Shown: positions 7,569 to 16,404 of the stretch, piece after piece
How positions within the stretch are numbered: the first letter of the stretch is position 1
Layout: every line of letters begins with the position of its first letter
DNA from: Lachnospiraceae bacterium
GTDB lineage: Bacteria > Bacillota > Clostridia > Lachnospirales > Lachnospiraceae
Direction: 5' to 3'
DNA: 64,000 nt
Assembly (NCBI GenBank): GCA_910575555.1
Contig: CAJTFX010000027.1
Span: forward strand, 1-64,000
The notes under the pieces: model-generated
Seen by the model: the letters and a program-made list of their open reading frames with translations, nothing else
Told to the model about the DNA's origin: nothing
The model's database searches: none
Made by a program: the position numbers and the translations under genes

Positions 7569-8495
7569 ATGGGGGAAAAACAGTTGAGTTTACATTTGTA
7601 TACGAATAGAAACTGTAATTTGTATTGTGTTCACTGCTATAATAATAGTTTTTATCAGGAGAATCGTAAGGAAATTATTCCAGAGCAGCTGGTGGAGATA
7701 ATTAAAAAGCTGAATAAGTTGTATGACATTGATATTCACTTAGAAGGAGGAGAGATTTTTCTGAGAAAAGAGGTGTTTAGGGAGTTAGCGAAGTTAGATA
7801 AAGAAATACTGGGGAAAATAACGATTACAAGCAATGGAACCATTTTCGATGATGCTGAAGATATATTATACGTGTTAAAGAATGTAGAGACATTCAGAAT
7901 ATCTGTTGAAGGACATGATAATACAACTAATAGATTGTTGCGTAATGTAGATAGCGATTTATTATTTAAGAATATATGTGCATATCGAGATATAGGCGTA
8001 AATGTTGTAGTGAGAACAACGTTGCATAAAGGCAATTATAAAACCATTTTTGGAGAATTAATCCCACTGCTTATTGAGAAAGAAATAAAGAAAATTCAGA
8101 TATATGAATTACAAGCTGTAGGAAGAGGGGAAAGAATACAGCATTTATTGTTAGGTGACGATGAATTTGAAACTTTTTTAAAGGGTATAAGAAATTATGA
8201 CAATCGTTCTATAGCAATCAGAATGTTTTTTAACCGCAGAAGGAGAGAGTCTATCTATAGGAACGAGAGATTTATAAATAAAATGAATTACAACGTTATT
8301 GAGATAGCGCCGGAAAATAGTTTAAGCATTTCATCCGAAGGATTTGTAAGAATATGTCCTTGGGATAATGATGAGAACGCTGTTTTTAATATTTTTAAGG
8401 TAAAAGACATTTACTCTGAGATTAATAAATATAACTTAGAACATGAGTGTGAGTATTGTTCAAAAATTAAAATTGTAAATGGTAATGTGGACTAA
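7569..8495 (+). CDS. Radical SAM enzyme B (CX3CX2C)
   Basis: 308 residues, starting two bases after enzyme A. Canonical motif Cys16-X3-Cys20-X2-Cys23 (RNCNLYCVHCYN) near the N-terminus, followed by LEGGEIFL (the GGE SAM-amino contact) and TITSNGT. The C-terminus has ICPWDND and HECEYCSKI, a short cysteine-bearing tail that looks like a reduced SPASM/twitch domain. Such enzymes modify peptides, or carry out epimerisation, dehydrogenation or C-C bond formation on small molecules; BtrN of the butirosin pathway is a radical SAM dehydrogenase with an extra cluster. No precursor peptide gene is visible nearby, so a small-molecule or ACP-bound substrate is preferred. Confidence 0.8.
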   Translation: MGEKQLSLHLYTNRNCNLYCVHCYNNSFYQENRKEIIPEQLVEIIKKLNKLYDIDIHLEGGEIFLRKEVFRELAKLDKEILGKITITSNGTIFDDAEDILYVLKNVETFRISVEGHDNTTNRLLRNVDSDLLFKNICAYRDIGVNVVVRTTLHKGNYKTIFGELIPLLIEKEIKKIQIYELQAVGRGERIQHLLLGDDEFETFLKGIRNYDNRSIAIRMFFNRRRRESIYRNERFINKMNYNVIEIAPENSLSISSEGFVRICPWDNDENAVFNIFKVKDIYSEINKYNLEHECEYCSKIKIVNGNVD

Positions 8496-8496
8496 T

Positions 8497-9447
8497 ATGA
8501 AAACAATGTACGAATATGGGATAGGAAATACGCCAATGATGGCTGTTGAGTTAGCCAATGACAATAAGTTATTTATAAAACAAGAAAAATACAATTTCTT
8601 AAATAGTATAAAAGCACGAACAGCCTATTATATCGTAAAAGATTTGAACACGGAAGAGGTGAATGGTGTTGTTGAATCAACCTCAGGAAATCTGGGTTTT
8701 GCTTTGAGTTATTTCTTGGACGATATGGGAGTAGATTTCTTATGTTTGGTTGATGAGTCGATTAGCAAAGAAAAACTGGAAAAATTAAAAAAACATCATA
8801 TAGATTACAGAGTTGTAAAAAGAATTGAAAATCTTGATTATAGAAGTTCAAGAATAAAAGTTGCGAAAGAATTACAGGATTCCGGAAAATATTTTTGGAG
8901 CAATCAATATGATAACAGGAATTGTATGCTCGCACATTATGAGACGACAGGACCGGAAATATGGGAACAATGTAAAGGGGATATAGATATATGTTTTTGC
9001 CCTGTAGGAACTGGTGGAACAATAACAGGAATTGCAAAGTTTCTGAAGGAAAAAAATACGAATATAGAGATAATTGGCATTGAACCAATGGGTTCTACAA
9101 TTTTTGGTGGAACAGATGGAGAGTATATAAACGCTGGTACGGGATTACGTGGACCATCAGGACTTATTGAGAAATATATAGATTATATCGATGGATATTA
9201 TCAAATTAACGATTTAGAGTCAGTACGTTGCTGTAAGGGGCTTAAAAAGGAGTATGGATTAGAATTGGGAATTTCTTCAGCTATGACATATGCAGCTGTT
9301 TTAGATTATTCGCATAAAGAAAAGAACAAAAGTATTGTTATGATAGCTCCTGATGGTATGGATAGTTACATAAGTGTATTAGAAGATAAAAAGTATGCGG
9401 GGGATGGTTTAAAGGATAATGAAAAACTTATTTTTGAGCAACTGTGA
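8497..9447 (+). CDS. PLP-dependent SbnA/cysteine synthase-like enzyme
   Basis: 316 residues of fold-type II. The PLP lysine is in NSIKARTA (Lys39), the substrate loop is STSGNLGFAL (61-70), and the phosphate-binding glycine loop is GTGGTITG. The SGNLG variant, instead of the SGNTG of CysK, points to SbnA-like enzymes, which join an amino donor to a serine-derived aminoacrylate on the way to 2,3-diaminopropionate. No SbnB dehydrogenase is nearby, so the product may stay a condensed amino acid. The open frame reaches back to 8479; ATG 8497, one base after the previous stop, begins at the conserved N-terminus. The 3' end overlaps the next gene by 29 bases, so translation is coupled. Confidence 0.75.
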   Translation: MKTMYEYGIGNTPMMAVELANDNKLFIKQEKYNFLNSIKARTAYYIVKDLNTEEVNGVVESTSGNLGFALSYFLDDMGVDFLCLVDESISKEKLEKLKKHHIDYRVVKRIENLDYRSSRIKVAKELQDSGKYFWSNQYDNRNCMLAHYETTGPEIWEQCKGDIDICFCPVGTGGTITGIAKFLKEKNTNIEIIGIEPMGSTIFGGTDGEYINAGTGLRGPSGLIEKYIDYIDGYYQINDLESVRCCKGLKKEYGLELGISSAMTYAAVLDYSHKEKNKSIVMIAPDGMDSYISVLEDKKYAGDGLKDNEKLIFEQL

Positions 9448-10531
9448 TATTGAGATAAAGAAGAAAAGAAATATTTATTGGGATAACGATATTAAGTATA
9501 GTGTAAGGACTAATCCAGATAGTTCATTTGCTGGTATATGGTTTCAAACAAGGGGGTGTACTCATGATAGAACAGGCGGATGTACCATGTGTGATTACAG
9601 TATTGGGCCAGAAACAGATACATCAACTATGGTAAATGCGGTTAAAAGTGCGCTGCAAGAAATAGAAGGGTCATATAACACACTTTTAATATCTCCAGCT
9701 GGAAGCATGCTTGATTTGAATGAAGTTCCAATCGATGCAAGACATCAAATATTTGAGTTAGCGGCAGAATCGCCCCATAAGGAGGTAACTTTCGAGACAA
9801 GGGCTGATACAATTAACAGTGAAACTATTGAAGATGTAAAAAGTATTTTAGGTGATAGGTTAAAGAGCGTTTATTTGGGAATTGAAACTTCATCGGATTT
9901 CGTTAATACATATTGTATTAATAAAGGCGTAACAATCAAGGAGATAAAAAAGGCTGCAAAAATCTTAAATGGCTATGGAATCAAACCTATTGGAAATATA
10001 TTAGCAGGTGTACCGATGCTATCGGCTAAAGAAAGCTATGATATAGCAATGAATTCTATCGATTGGTGCCTGAAGAATCAAGTTAAACCAGCGATTTTTG
10101 CCACTCATATTAAAGAAAACACAATTTATTATGAAATTTATAAGTTGGGGCTGTGTGATGAACCAAGTATTTGGTTATTAGTAGAAATTCTTTTGAATTT
10201 GCCAGAAGATTTAGATATAGATATTTGTTGGTACAGAACATATGGAGCTTTTAATCTTGTAAAGGCAGCGGATTCTTGTTCTGAGTGTTATGAAAAGGTA
10301 CTTGACGCATTAGATGATTATGTCATTAAAAGGGATAAAACAATTTTAAGTTCCCTTAATTGTGAGTGTTATTATAAATGGAAAGAAAAATTTAAAGAGG
10401 AGAGCGCTTCTCTTCCTGAAAGAATTGTAAGCATTTATTGCGCACTTGCAGAAAAAAATATGCAGGAGGATTTTTGGATTAGAAATAAAGCTCAGATTGA
10501 AAATAATATTTATAGTGAATATGTCAGATAA
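9419..10531 (+). CDS. Radical SAM enzyme C (CX7CX2C, RaSEA-like)
   Basis: 370 residues with AAAGGA before the start inside the preceding gene. Cys47-X7-Cys55-X2-Cys58 in TRGCTHDRTGGCTMCDYS is the cleanest example of the RaSEA-like motif (RGC...GGCTMCxY) in the cluster. Shared paralogue features are ISPAGSMLDLNE, FETRADTI, GIETSSDFV and ILAGVPML. A C-terminal cysteine set (CSECYEKV, then NCECYYKW) parallels enzymes A and D. It sits between the PLP enzyme and the methyltransferase and overlaps or nearly touches both. Its reaction is unknown. RaSEA itself rearranges a lysine adduct of a deazaguanine in tRNA, so radical C-N chemistry on an amino-acid conjugate is one possibility. Confidence 0.75.
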   Translation: MKNLFLSNCDIEIKKKRNIYWDNDIKYSVRTNPDSSFAGIWFQTRGCTHDRTGGCTMCDYSIGPETDTSTMVNAVKSALQEIEGSYNTLLISPAGSMLDLNEVPIDARHQIFELAAESPHKEVTFETRADTINSETIEDVKSILGDRLKSVYLGIETSSDFVNTYCINKGVTIKEIKKAAKILNGYGIKPIGNILAGVPMLSAKESYDIAMNSIDWCLKNQVKPAIFATHIKENTIYYEIYKLGLCDEPSIWLLVEILLNLPEDLDIDICWYRTYGAFNLVKAADSCSECYEKVLDALDDYVIKRDKTILSSLNCECYYKWKEKFKEESASLPERIVSIYCALAEKNMQEDFWIRNKAQIENNIYSEYVR

Positions 10532-10541
10532 GGAGAACGGC

Positions 10542-11264
10542 ATGATTTATTCTCAAATATCGCAATATTATAATAAATGGTCATCGGGTAATAAGTATTA
10601 TGTTGCATCTGGAAAATTTTATATCGAAGAGGCGCTAAAACATAATTCTACAATTGTGGAACTTGGGGTTGGAACAGGAAGAATTGCTAGAGAAATACTA
10701 AAAAAAAGCATGAATAAGGTAATAGGTGTAGATAACTGTGAGGAAATGTTAAAACAGACAGAAAAGCAAATAAAGAAAGAATATGCCGACAGGTTGATGT
10801 TACTGAAACAAGATTTTAGAGAATTGAAATTGCCATTTAAGTGTGAATATATATATATGCCATTTAGAACATTTGGGCATCTGGAGAACAATGAAGATAG
10901 AACCCGAACATTAAAAGCTGTAAAAAAGAATCTGTTAAGTGGTGGAGTGTTTATATTTGATCATTATGTCTTGGACCAAGGATGGGCTCAAAAAGTGTCA
11001 AATGAACAAGTGCTTATGTATGAAGATTCTGATATACGGATAACAGACGAATATTCTTTTGATTTCAATAATAAAAAAATGCATTGTATTGTCAGATGTA
11101 ACGATGTGATATTTGAAAGCTTTGAGTTTTATTGGTTTGATGTCAAATCAATTTTCAAAATAATTAAGGAAGTGGGTTTTAAAGTAAAAAATTTGTATGG
11201 AGATTTTAATAGATCTGAATATACAAATAAATCTGTGAACCAAATATGGGTTTTAGAAAATTAG
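10542..11264 (+). CDS. Class I SAM-dependent methyltransferase
   Basis: 240 residues from ATG 10542, which has AAGGAG seven bases upstream; the frame extends back to 10446 but those residues lie within the previous gene and look unrelated. Motif I is VELGVGTGRIARE (about 39-51), followed by the acidic end of strand 2 in VIGVDNCEEML and motif IV-like CEYIYMPFRTFGHL. The layout is that of small-molecule O/N/C-methyltransferases of the Methyltransf_25 type. It probably decorates the operon's product. The electrophile is SAM; the target group is unknown. Confidence 0.8.
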   Translation: MIYSQISQYYNKWSSGNKYYVASGKFYIEEALKHNSTIVELGVGTGRIAREILKKSMNKVIGVDNCEEMLKQTEKQIKKEYADRLMLLKQDFRELKLPFKCEYIYMPFRTFGHLENNEDRTRTLKAVKKNLLSGGVFIFDHYVLDQGWAQKVSNEQVLMYEDSDIRITDEYSFDFNNKKMHCIVRCNDVIFESFEFYWFDVKSIFKIIKEVGFKVKNLYGDFNRSEYTNKSVNQIWVLEN

Positions 11265-11272
11265 GGTGAAAA

Positions 11273-12130
11273 ATGTACATATATGAAGGTAAACAACTGG
11301 ATTTTTTTGAAGATGCTATTAAGATGTTGCTTGTAAATTCGAATTACACAGAAATAGAAGATATTGACTGTATATCTTTGCGAAATGCATCATTTATTAA
11401 CAGTGGTAATATAAGATTTTGGTTTAAATCGGGAGTCAGTGTTTGTGAATCTTTAAAAAATATTGAATATGCTTTAAACGCGGATGAATTGTTCAGTGTG
11501 AAAAAACTTACAGAAAAGGATTTTGATATTAATAGGATATTAGAAAAAAACAGGCCCTTTGTTTTGGGACCAATTTCAAAACGCAAGTTATTGCAAAAGA
11601 TTGATGCCAATTATTATGATGGAGAAAGGAATTATATATATTGTTTTTCTTATAATGGTGAATTATTTATTCACGAGCCGGATGGAGTTCCTTTTTTAAT
11701 GGTTGATGCGAAAGATTATTCAAAAATGTTTGAACAGAAAGATTATCTGTTTCAGATTTGTGTTAATTCGAATATCGAAATAAGTGCACCGAATAGAATA
11801 AAAGTATTAAAAAATTGGTTAGAGGCAAAAAGAGCAAGCAGATTGTCTCTTGATGATGTGTCAAATTACAATTATACGAAATTATGCAATATGAATATTG
11901 CTGATGAAATATCCTTTGGATTTGCAGTTAAAAATTATTTGATTCAAATTAGCAAGATGTTTAAGTATTTAGAAAAAAATAGTGAATTTAATCAAAACTG
12001 CAAAGTTTTTAAAGAATATGCATCTGAGTTAAATGACATAACGTTTAACAAGCATTATGAGCGGATTAATACATTAATTAAAAATATAGATGATTATTTA
12101 ATAAGTAGTATATTGGAGGAAGTGAGTTGA
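11273..12130 (+). CDS. BtrH-like acyltransferase paralogue lacking catalytic residues
   Basis: 285 residues with GGTGAA upstream. Aligned by eye with the protein at 17865 it keeps the central BtrH_N-type block (FVLGPISKRKL, then LFIHEPDGVPFL). The residues expected to act are replaced: there is no cysteine at the N-terminal position (QLDFFEDAIKMLL), the histidine is Asn110, and the acidic residue after it is Glu125. BtrH transfers an acyl chain from the carrier protein BtrI to an amine. This copy therefore looks like a non-catalytic partner or scaffold for the intact copy. It precedes the decarboxylase with an overlap of its stop and the next TTG start. Confidence 0.55.
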   Translation: MYIYEGKQLDFFEDAIKMLLVNSNYTEIEDIDCISLRNASFINSGNIRFWFKSGVSVCESLKNIEYALNADELFSVKKLTEKDFDINRILEKNRPFVLGPISKRKLLQKIDANYYDGERNYIYCFSYNGELFIHEPDGVPFLMVDAKDYSKMFEQKDYLFQICVNSNIEISAPNRIKVLKNWLEAKRASRLSLDDVSNYNYTKLCNMNIADEISFGFAVKNYLIQISKMFKYLEKNSEFNQNCKVFKEYASELNDITFNKHYERINTLIKNIDDYLISSILEEVS

Positions 12131-13323
12131 TTTATAAAAAATTATTCGAAAAAGCGATAGTTCAGACGGATAAAATATGTACTCCAGCTTATTTCTATTT
12201 TGAAAAAACACTGAATGATAGTGTAAAGACAATAAGTTCAGCATTTGGGAAAAAAATAGAACTATGCTATTCAATAAAAGCAAATCCATTTTTAACTGCA
12301 TTTGTAGGTGATGGAATTAAAATATTTGAAGTGTGTTCGTATGGAGAATATCAAATTTGCAAAAATCAATTGAGTGTGGACACCGAAATTATATTTGGAG
12401 GAGTGTGTAAACTTGATTATGAAATATCAGAAGCAATTAAAGATGAACGTGTGATTGTTACAGTCGAATCGTTAAATCAATTGGAGATAATAGATAGGCT
12501 AAGTGCCGAGAGAAAAGAACGCACAAAAATATTGTTGAGATTAAGCGCTGGTAATCAATTTGGTCTGTCTGAAAGAAATTTAAAAAAAGTAATTAACAGC
12601 CGTAGTAGTTATACTAATGTTAATATGATTGGAATTCAATACTATGCTGGAACTCAGACATTTAAAATAGATGATATATTAAAGAAAATAAATTATCTAT
12701 TTGATATAGTTTTGCAAATTGAAAGGGAGAGCGTATTCAAATTTGAAATTGTGGATTTTGGGGCAGGAATTGGAGTCCCTTATTACAAGGTGGATTATGA
12801 TAAAAATAACTTTGAGCAGATGTTGAAAGAAACATCAGAGTTGATATTGAAAAGAAGGAATCATCACAGAGTAATATGTGAAATGGGACGAGCTATTGCT
12901 GCGGAATGTGGAGTCTATGTTTCAAGGGTAATTGATCAGAAAGAAAATGCAGGGAGAAAGTTTTCTATTCTGGATGGTGGTACGAACCATATTAAATATT
13001 ATGGACAGGCATTTGGAGGAAGAAATGTTGTAATAGATATTCTTAATGATGCTGCGGAAACGGATGTATATACGATTTGTGGGCCGTTATGTACTGTTAA
13101 TGATATTTTATTGAATAATGAAACATTAAAAAAACATACGATAGGAGATATTTTTCTTTTTCCAAACGCAGGAGCTTATTGTCAGACTGAGGCAAATGCA
13201 TTATTTCTTAGCCGTGAGTTACCAATTGTTAATTTGGTTAGAACAGATGGAAGCATCGTTACACTTAGAGAAGAAAAATGTACCTATAAAATAAATAGTA
13301 AAATAAATAATGTAAAGGAGTAA
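12127..13323 (+). CDS. Fold-type III PLP decarboxylase (BtrK/DAPDC-like)
   Basis: 398 residues. The PLP lysine is in YSIKANP (Lys51); other family features are FEVCSYGEYQI, FGLSE, DFGAGIGVPYY, CEMGRAIAAECG, CGPLCTVNDILL and the C-terminal NAGAYCQTEAN. These match diaminopimelate/ornithine decarboxylase-fold proteins and their secondary-metabolism branch. BtrK, from butirosin synthesis, decarboxylates a glutamyl group bound to an acyl carrier protein; the ACP gene directly downstream supports the same use here. The start is TTG 12127 with GGAGGA at 12115-12120, overlapping the previous stop in TTGA. The amino acid processed cannot be told from the sequence. Confidence 0.8.
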   Translation: MIYKKLFEKAIVQTDKICTPAYFYFEKTLNDSVKTISSAFGKKIELCYSIKANPFLTAFVGDGIKIFEVCSYGEYQICKNQLSVDTEIIFGGVCKLDYEISEAIKDERVIVTVESLNQLEIIDRLSAERKERTKILLRLSAGNQFGLSERNLKKVINSRSSYTNVNMIGIQYYAGTQTFKIDDILKKINYLFDIVLQIERESVFKFEIVDFGAGIGVPYYKVDYDKNNFEQMLKETSELILKRRNHHRVICEMGRAIAAECGVYVSRVIDQKENAGRKFSILDGGTNHIKYYGQAFGGRNVVIDILNDAAETDVYTICGPLCTVNDILLNNETLKKHTIGDIFLFPNAGAYCQTEANALFLSRELPIVNLVRTDGSIVTLREEKCTYKINSKINNVKE

Positions 13324-13329
13324 CTGAAA

Positions 13330-13578
13330 TTGGGAAAAGAAATATATTTAACAATCAAAGATATTGTAAAGAACTTAACGGATGAAGAATATGAAATGAA
13401 AATGGAGAATTCATTTGTGGATGATCTCGGATTTGACTCTGTAAATCTGTTATACCTGCAGGTTGCGGTTGAGGACGAATTTGATATTAAGTTTGATCCA
13501 ATTTTAGATGATTTTTCGGAAATATTTAAGAACTTAAAAAATTTATGTGAGTGCGTAGAGAGGAAATTGGGAGATTAA
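13330..13578 (+). CDS. Stand-alone acyl carrier protein
   Basis: 82 residues, acidic, four-helix length. The phosphopantetheine attachment site is Ser37 in DLGFDSVNLL, in the DxGxDS context of carrier proteins, with the helix III-like EDEFDIKFD after it. The start is TTG 13330 with AAGGAG at 13316-13321; no ATG is suitably placed. It is the only carrier in the cluster and is flanked by the PLP decarboxylase and radical SAM enzyme D. By analogy with BtrI, the amino-acid chain is probably loaded and processed on it and off-loaded by a BtrH-like transferase. No phosphopantetheinyl transferase gene is in the window, so a host enzyme must activate it. Confidence 0.9.
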   Translation: MGKEIYLTIKDIVKNLTDEEYEMKMENSFVDDLGFDSVNLLYLQVAVEDEFDIKFDPILDDFSEIFKNLKNLCECVERKLGD

Positions 13579-13580
13579 AA

Positions 13581-14696
13581 GTGAAAAATAGATTACTAAA
13601 AGAGGCTACACATAAAATATACGAACAAAGGAAACATTTGGATATTAATGAGAAAGTGTACTGCAGACACGAACGTGTTGACGGTGGTGAATTTGTAGAA
13701 ATATGGTTTATGACTGGTGGGTGCAATCATGATAAAGACGGAGGTTGTACCATGTGCAATTATGGAAAAGGGCACATGGTTGACGAAAATGAAATTCTTT
13801 ATTTGATTGAAAAAGAATTGATAAAACTAACTCCACCCTTAAAGCAGCTTGTCATTTCACCAACGGGCAGTATGTTTGACGATACAGAAGTTTCACCTGA
13901 TTTTAGAAATAAAATATTTGGTTTAGTTGAAAAATATAATTGTGAGAAATTTATTACTGAGACAAGAGCAGATACAATAACTAAAGACAAATTACGTAGG
14001 ATGAAGGATATCATTCAAGATAAAGTAATTGCTGTTGAGCTTGGTCTGGAGTCTTCTTCTGAATTCGTTTTGAAGAATTGTGTAAATAAGAATATGATGC
14101 CAGAGGAATTTATCAGAGCCGTTAATGTAATAAAAGAAGAAGGAATTTTAGTAACAGCGAATGTGTCTTTAGGCGTTCCGTTTTTAGATGAAAAAAGACA
14201 GTTGGAAGATGCAAAAAAAACTGTTAGATGGGCATTGGATATAGGTGTAAACACTGTTGTGGTATTTCCTCTGCACATTAAGCCAGGGACGTTGTTGAGT
14301 TATTTGTATAAAGAAAATTTGTATGACTGCGTATCATTATGGTCGCTGGTTGAAATTTTAAAAGATGTAGATGAAACTGAACGTAGTAAAGTTCAAATTT
14401 CATGGTATAAAAACTATTATAACAATGAAGGTAAGATTATTAAGTCTCCAACGACATGTGAATTATGTCGACCCAAAGTTATAGATTTACTAGACAGATA
14501 TAAAGACGAATGTAATACCGTGGTAGTTAAAGAATTAGGACGATTGGAGTGTGGATGTAAAAAAGACTATTTTCACAGGATGCAGGTTCTTGAGACTAAG
14601 GATACTAAAAATCATTTATTAAATTGTTATACTATAATAGCAAAGGATTTTAACATAGATCATGAAATCTTAAATGAAGCGATCAAAGAATTATAA
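13581..14696 (+). CDS. Radical SAM enzyme D (CX7CX2C, RaSEA-like)
   Basis: 371 residues from GTG 13581, two bases after the ACP stop, with GGGAGA upstream; an earlier GTG at 13551 lies inside the ACP gene. Cys48-X7-Cys56-X2-Cys59 in GGCNHDKDGGCTMCNYG is followed by ISPTGSMFDD, TETRADTIT, ELGLESSSEFVLKNCVNK and SLGVPFL, all matching enzymes A and C. C-terminal cysteines (TTCELCRPK, then LECGCKKDY) repeat the extra-metal pattern. It differs from A by retaining GGCTMC, like C. Its place beside the ACP suggests an ACP-bound substrate, but this is only inference. Confidence 0.75.
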   Translation: MKNRLLKEATHKIYEQRKHLDINEKVYCRHERVDGGEFVEIWFMTGGCNHDKDGGCTMCNYGKGHMVDENEILYLIEKELIKLTPPLKQLVISPTGSMFDDTEVSPDFRNKIFGLVEKYNCEKFITETRADTITKDKLRRMKDIIQDKVIAVELGLESSSEFVLKNCVNKNMMPEEFIRAVNVIKEEGILVTANVSLGVPFLDEKRQLEDAKKTVRWALDIGVNTVVVFPLHIKPGTLLSYLYKENLYDCVSLWSLVEILKDVDETERSKVQISWYKNYYNNEGKIIKSPTTCELCRPKVIDLLDRYKDECNTVVVKELGRLECGCKKDYFHRMQVLETKDTKNHLLNCYTIIAKDFNIDHEILNEAIKEL

Positions 14697-14715
14697 AGAA
14701 TTGGAAAATGATGAA

Positions 14716-15567
14716 ATGATATATATTAGCCATTTAAAAACGTATATTCCTGACATTGAAAGTGTCAATAAACAAGTGAGTGAGTTATTGCCGTTTTACA
14801 AAGATTCGTATGAACGATTGAAATCAGAGGCCAAAGGCAGCGGTGAATCTGATATTATAGCGCCAATAGCTAAAAGTATGACAAGCCACGAAATGATCTT
14901 ACAAACTTTCCCAAAAGATTGTGTTGAATATATGAAAAAGGAGCCAACTTTTTATTTAGATATTAGATCATCTGAGGCATATAGTTTGCCGGTTCCGGAT
15001 TATTACATATTAAAAACAGTGGGGTGTAGAAATGTGAAGCCGCTGAATATATTGGGATTAGCAGATGTATCATTAATACACGCATTTTCCCTGTTTAATT
15101 CATTTGAAAAAGGTGGAAATTACTTTATTGTTTCATTATCTCAGCGATTAGAACCCGGTGATAACAGAAATTATGAGTTTATTTTAGCTGATGGAGCAAT
15201 TTCTTTTGTGATTAGTGAAAAGCATAGGGGGAATTGTTTTTGCGTTGAAAGTTATATTAAGACCTCAAATAAAGATGAACTATTTGATTATCTAAAGAAA
15301 AAAGATATAGAGCTTGTCTTTAGAAATAATACAGATACAAAACAATTGAATCTAAATGGCAGAAGAATAAAAAGAATGAAGTATGAAAAATATGATTTTG
15401 GTTGTATGGATACAGTTTATACATTGTTGGAGGCTGAGGCAGATCAAAGATTGGATAACGGACAATGTGTAGCTATGGTTTCAGTTGAAGATAATATATA
15501 TACAGCGATTATGGTTCAATATATAAAGGAGAAGAACAGTGAAGGACAAAATCACAGAAATTATTAA
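14716..15567 (+). CDS. KAS III-like protein without active-site cysteine
   Basis: 283 residues from ATG 14716, where the thiolase-fold beta-1 (MIYISHLKTYIPD) begins; the frame is open from 14674 inside the previous gene but lacks a ribosome binding site there. General KAS III architecture is recognisable (NILGLADVSLIHAFSLF in place of the nucleophile elbow, and a LADGAISFVISE segment). The catalytic cysteine position reads Val-Ser, and the histidine segment reads VFRNNTD instead of IPHTS. It should not condense on its own. Together with the intact KAS III-like protein at 18799 it could form a heterodimer comparable with alpha/chain-length-factor pairs. Confidence is limited by sequence divergence. 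Confidence 0.55.
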   Translation: MIYISHLKTYIPDIESVNKQVSELLPFYKDSYERLKSEAKGSGESDIIAPIAKSMTSHEMILQTFPKDCVEYMKKEPTFYLDIRSSEAYSLPVPDYYILKTVGCRNVKPLNILGLADVSLIHAFSLFNSFEKGGNYFIVSLSQRLEPGDNRNYEFILADGAISFVISEKHRGNCFCVESYIKTSNKDELFDYLKKKDIELVFRNNTDTKQLNLNGRRIKRMKYEKYDFGCMDTVYTLLEAEADQRLDNGQCVAMVSVEDNIYTAIMVQYIKEKNSEGQNHRNY

Positions 15568-16393
15568 TTTTATCAATGATTATGTTAATGAAGATGAGAA
15601 AATTGTTGTAGCAGTTTCAGGAGGGTTAGACTCAGATGTTGTGGCGAGGTTATGCGTTAAGGCAGTAGGAAATAATCGAGTAAAAATATTTATGGTACTA
15701 CAAGACGATATGGATGAAAGACATATTCATAATGCATTGAAACTGGCTGCTGATTTAAATATGGATTTACCATTTATTGATATGAGAAATCTAAATACTG
15801 AAATAATAGAAAGACTAAGTGAAGGGGACTCCAGTGAAGGGTTTAATGTTAATAGTTTGCTGGAAACAGCAAGAGCTAAATGTTCACTGAGAACAGTTTT
15901 ACTTTCTAGTTATCAGGAAAAGGGATATATTGTGGCTGGAACATCAAATAAAACGGAAATAGAGTTAGGATTCTTTTTACCTTTTGGAGATAATATTGCG
16001 CATTTTAAACCAATTGCGCATCTTTATAAATCTGAAGTGAAAGAAATTGCAAAGGAACTTGGAACAAATGAAGAGGTTCTTAAACAACCAGCATCAGCGG
16101 GATTTTGGAAGGATCAGGAAGATTTAGAAGATATTGCGTATTGGATTTATTACAAAGGACCTATTCCTGCAGGGACACAATTTAATGATGAAGATGATAA
16201 AAAAGTAATGGAAATTAAGCAGAAATTAACAACCGCCATAATAGATGATTGTATTAAAGCTGTTCTTAGCGGTGAAGAGATCAATGAAATATCTGTACAA
16301 TTAAATGTGGATATAAACATTATAGAAGGAATAGAATCGATTCTTAAAATATCACAAATAAAGAAGAAGAGAGAATTATTAAAGACGATATGA
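15539..16393 (+). CDS. NadE-like ATP-pyrophosphatase (amide synthetase)
   Basis: 284 residues starting at GTG 15539 (AAAGGAG seven bases before). The PP-loop SGGLDSD (27-33) is followed by NadE-type segments: TARAKCSLRTVLL, AGTSNKTEIELGFF, GDNIAHFKPIAHLYKSEV and PASAGFWKDQEDLEDIAY. NAD synthetase uses this fold to adenylate a carboxylate and replace AMP with ammonia. The region that would recognise the NAD precursor is altered, and the gene lies within a biosynthetic operon overlapping its neighbour by 29 bases. I infer a dedicated amide- or amidine-forming enzyme for the product rather than housekeeping NadE. Confidence 0.75.
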   Translation: MKDKITEIINFINDYVNEDEKIVVAVSGGLDSDVVARLCVKAVGNNRVKIFMVLQDDMDERHIHNALKLAADLNMDLPFIDMRNLNTEIIERLSEGDSSEGFNVNSLLETARAKCSLRTVLLSSYQEKGYIVAGTSNKTEIELGFFLPFGDNIAHFKPIAHLYKSEVKEIAKELGTNEEVLKQPASAGFWKDQEDLEDIAYWIYYKGPIPAGTQFNDEDDKKVMEIKQKLTTAIIDDCIKAVLSGEEINEISVQLNVDINIIEGIESILKISQIKKKRELLKTI

Positions 16394-16404
16394 GGTGACA
16401 AATT

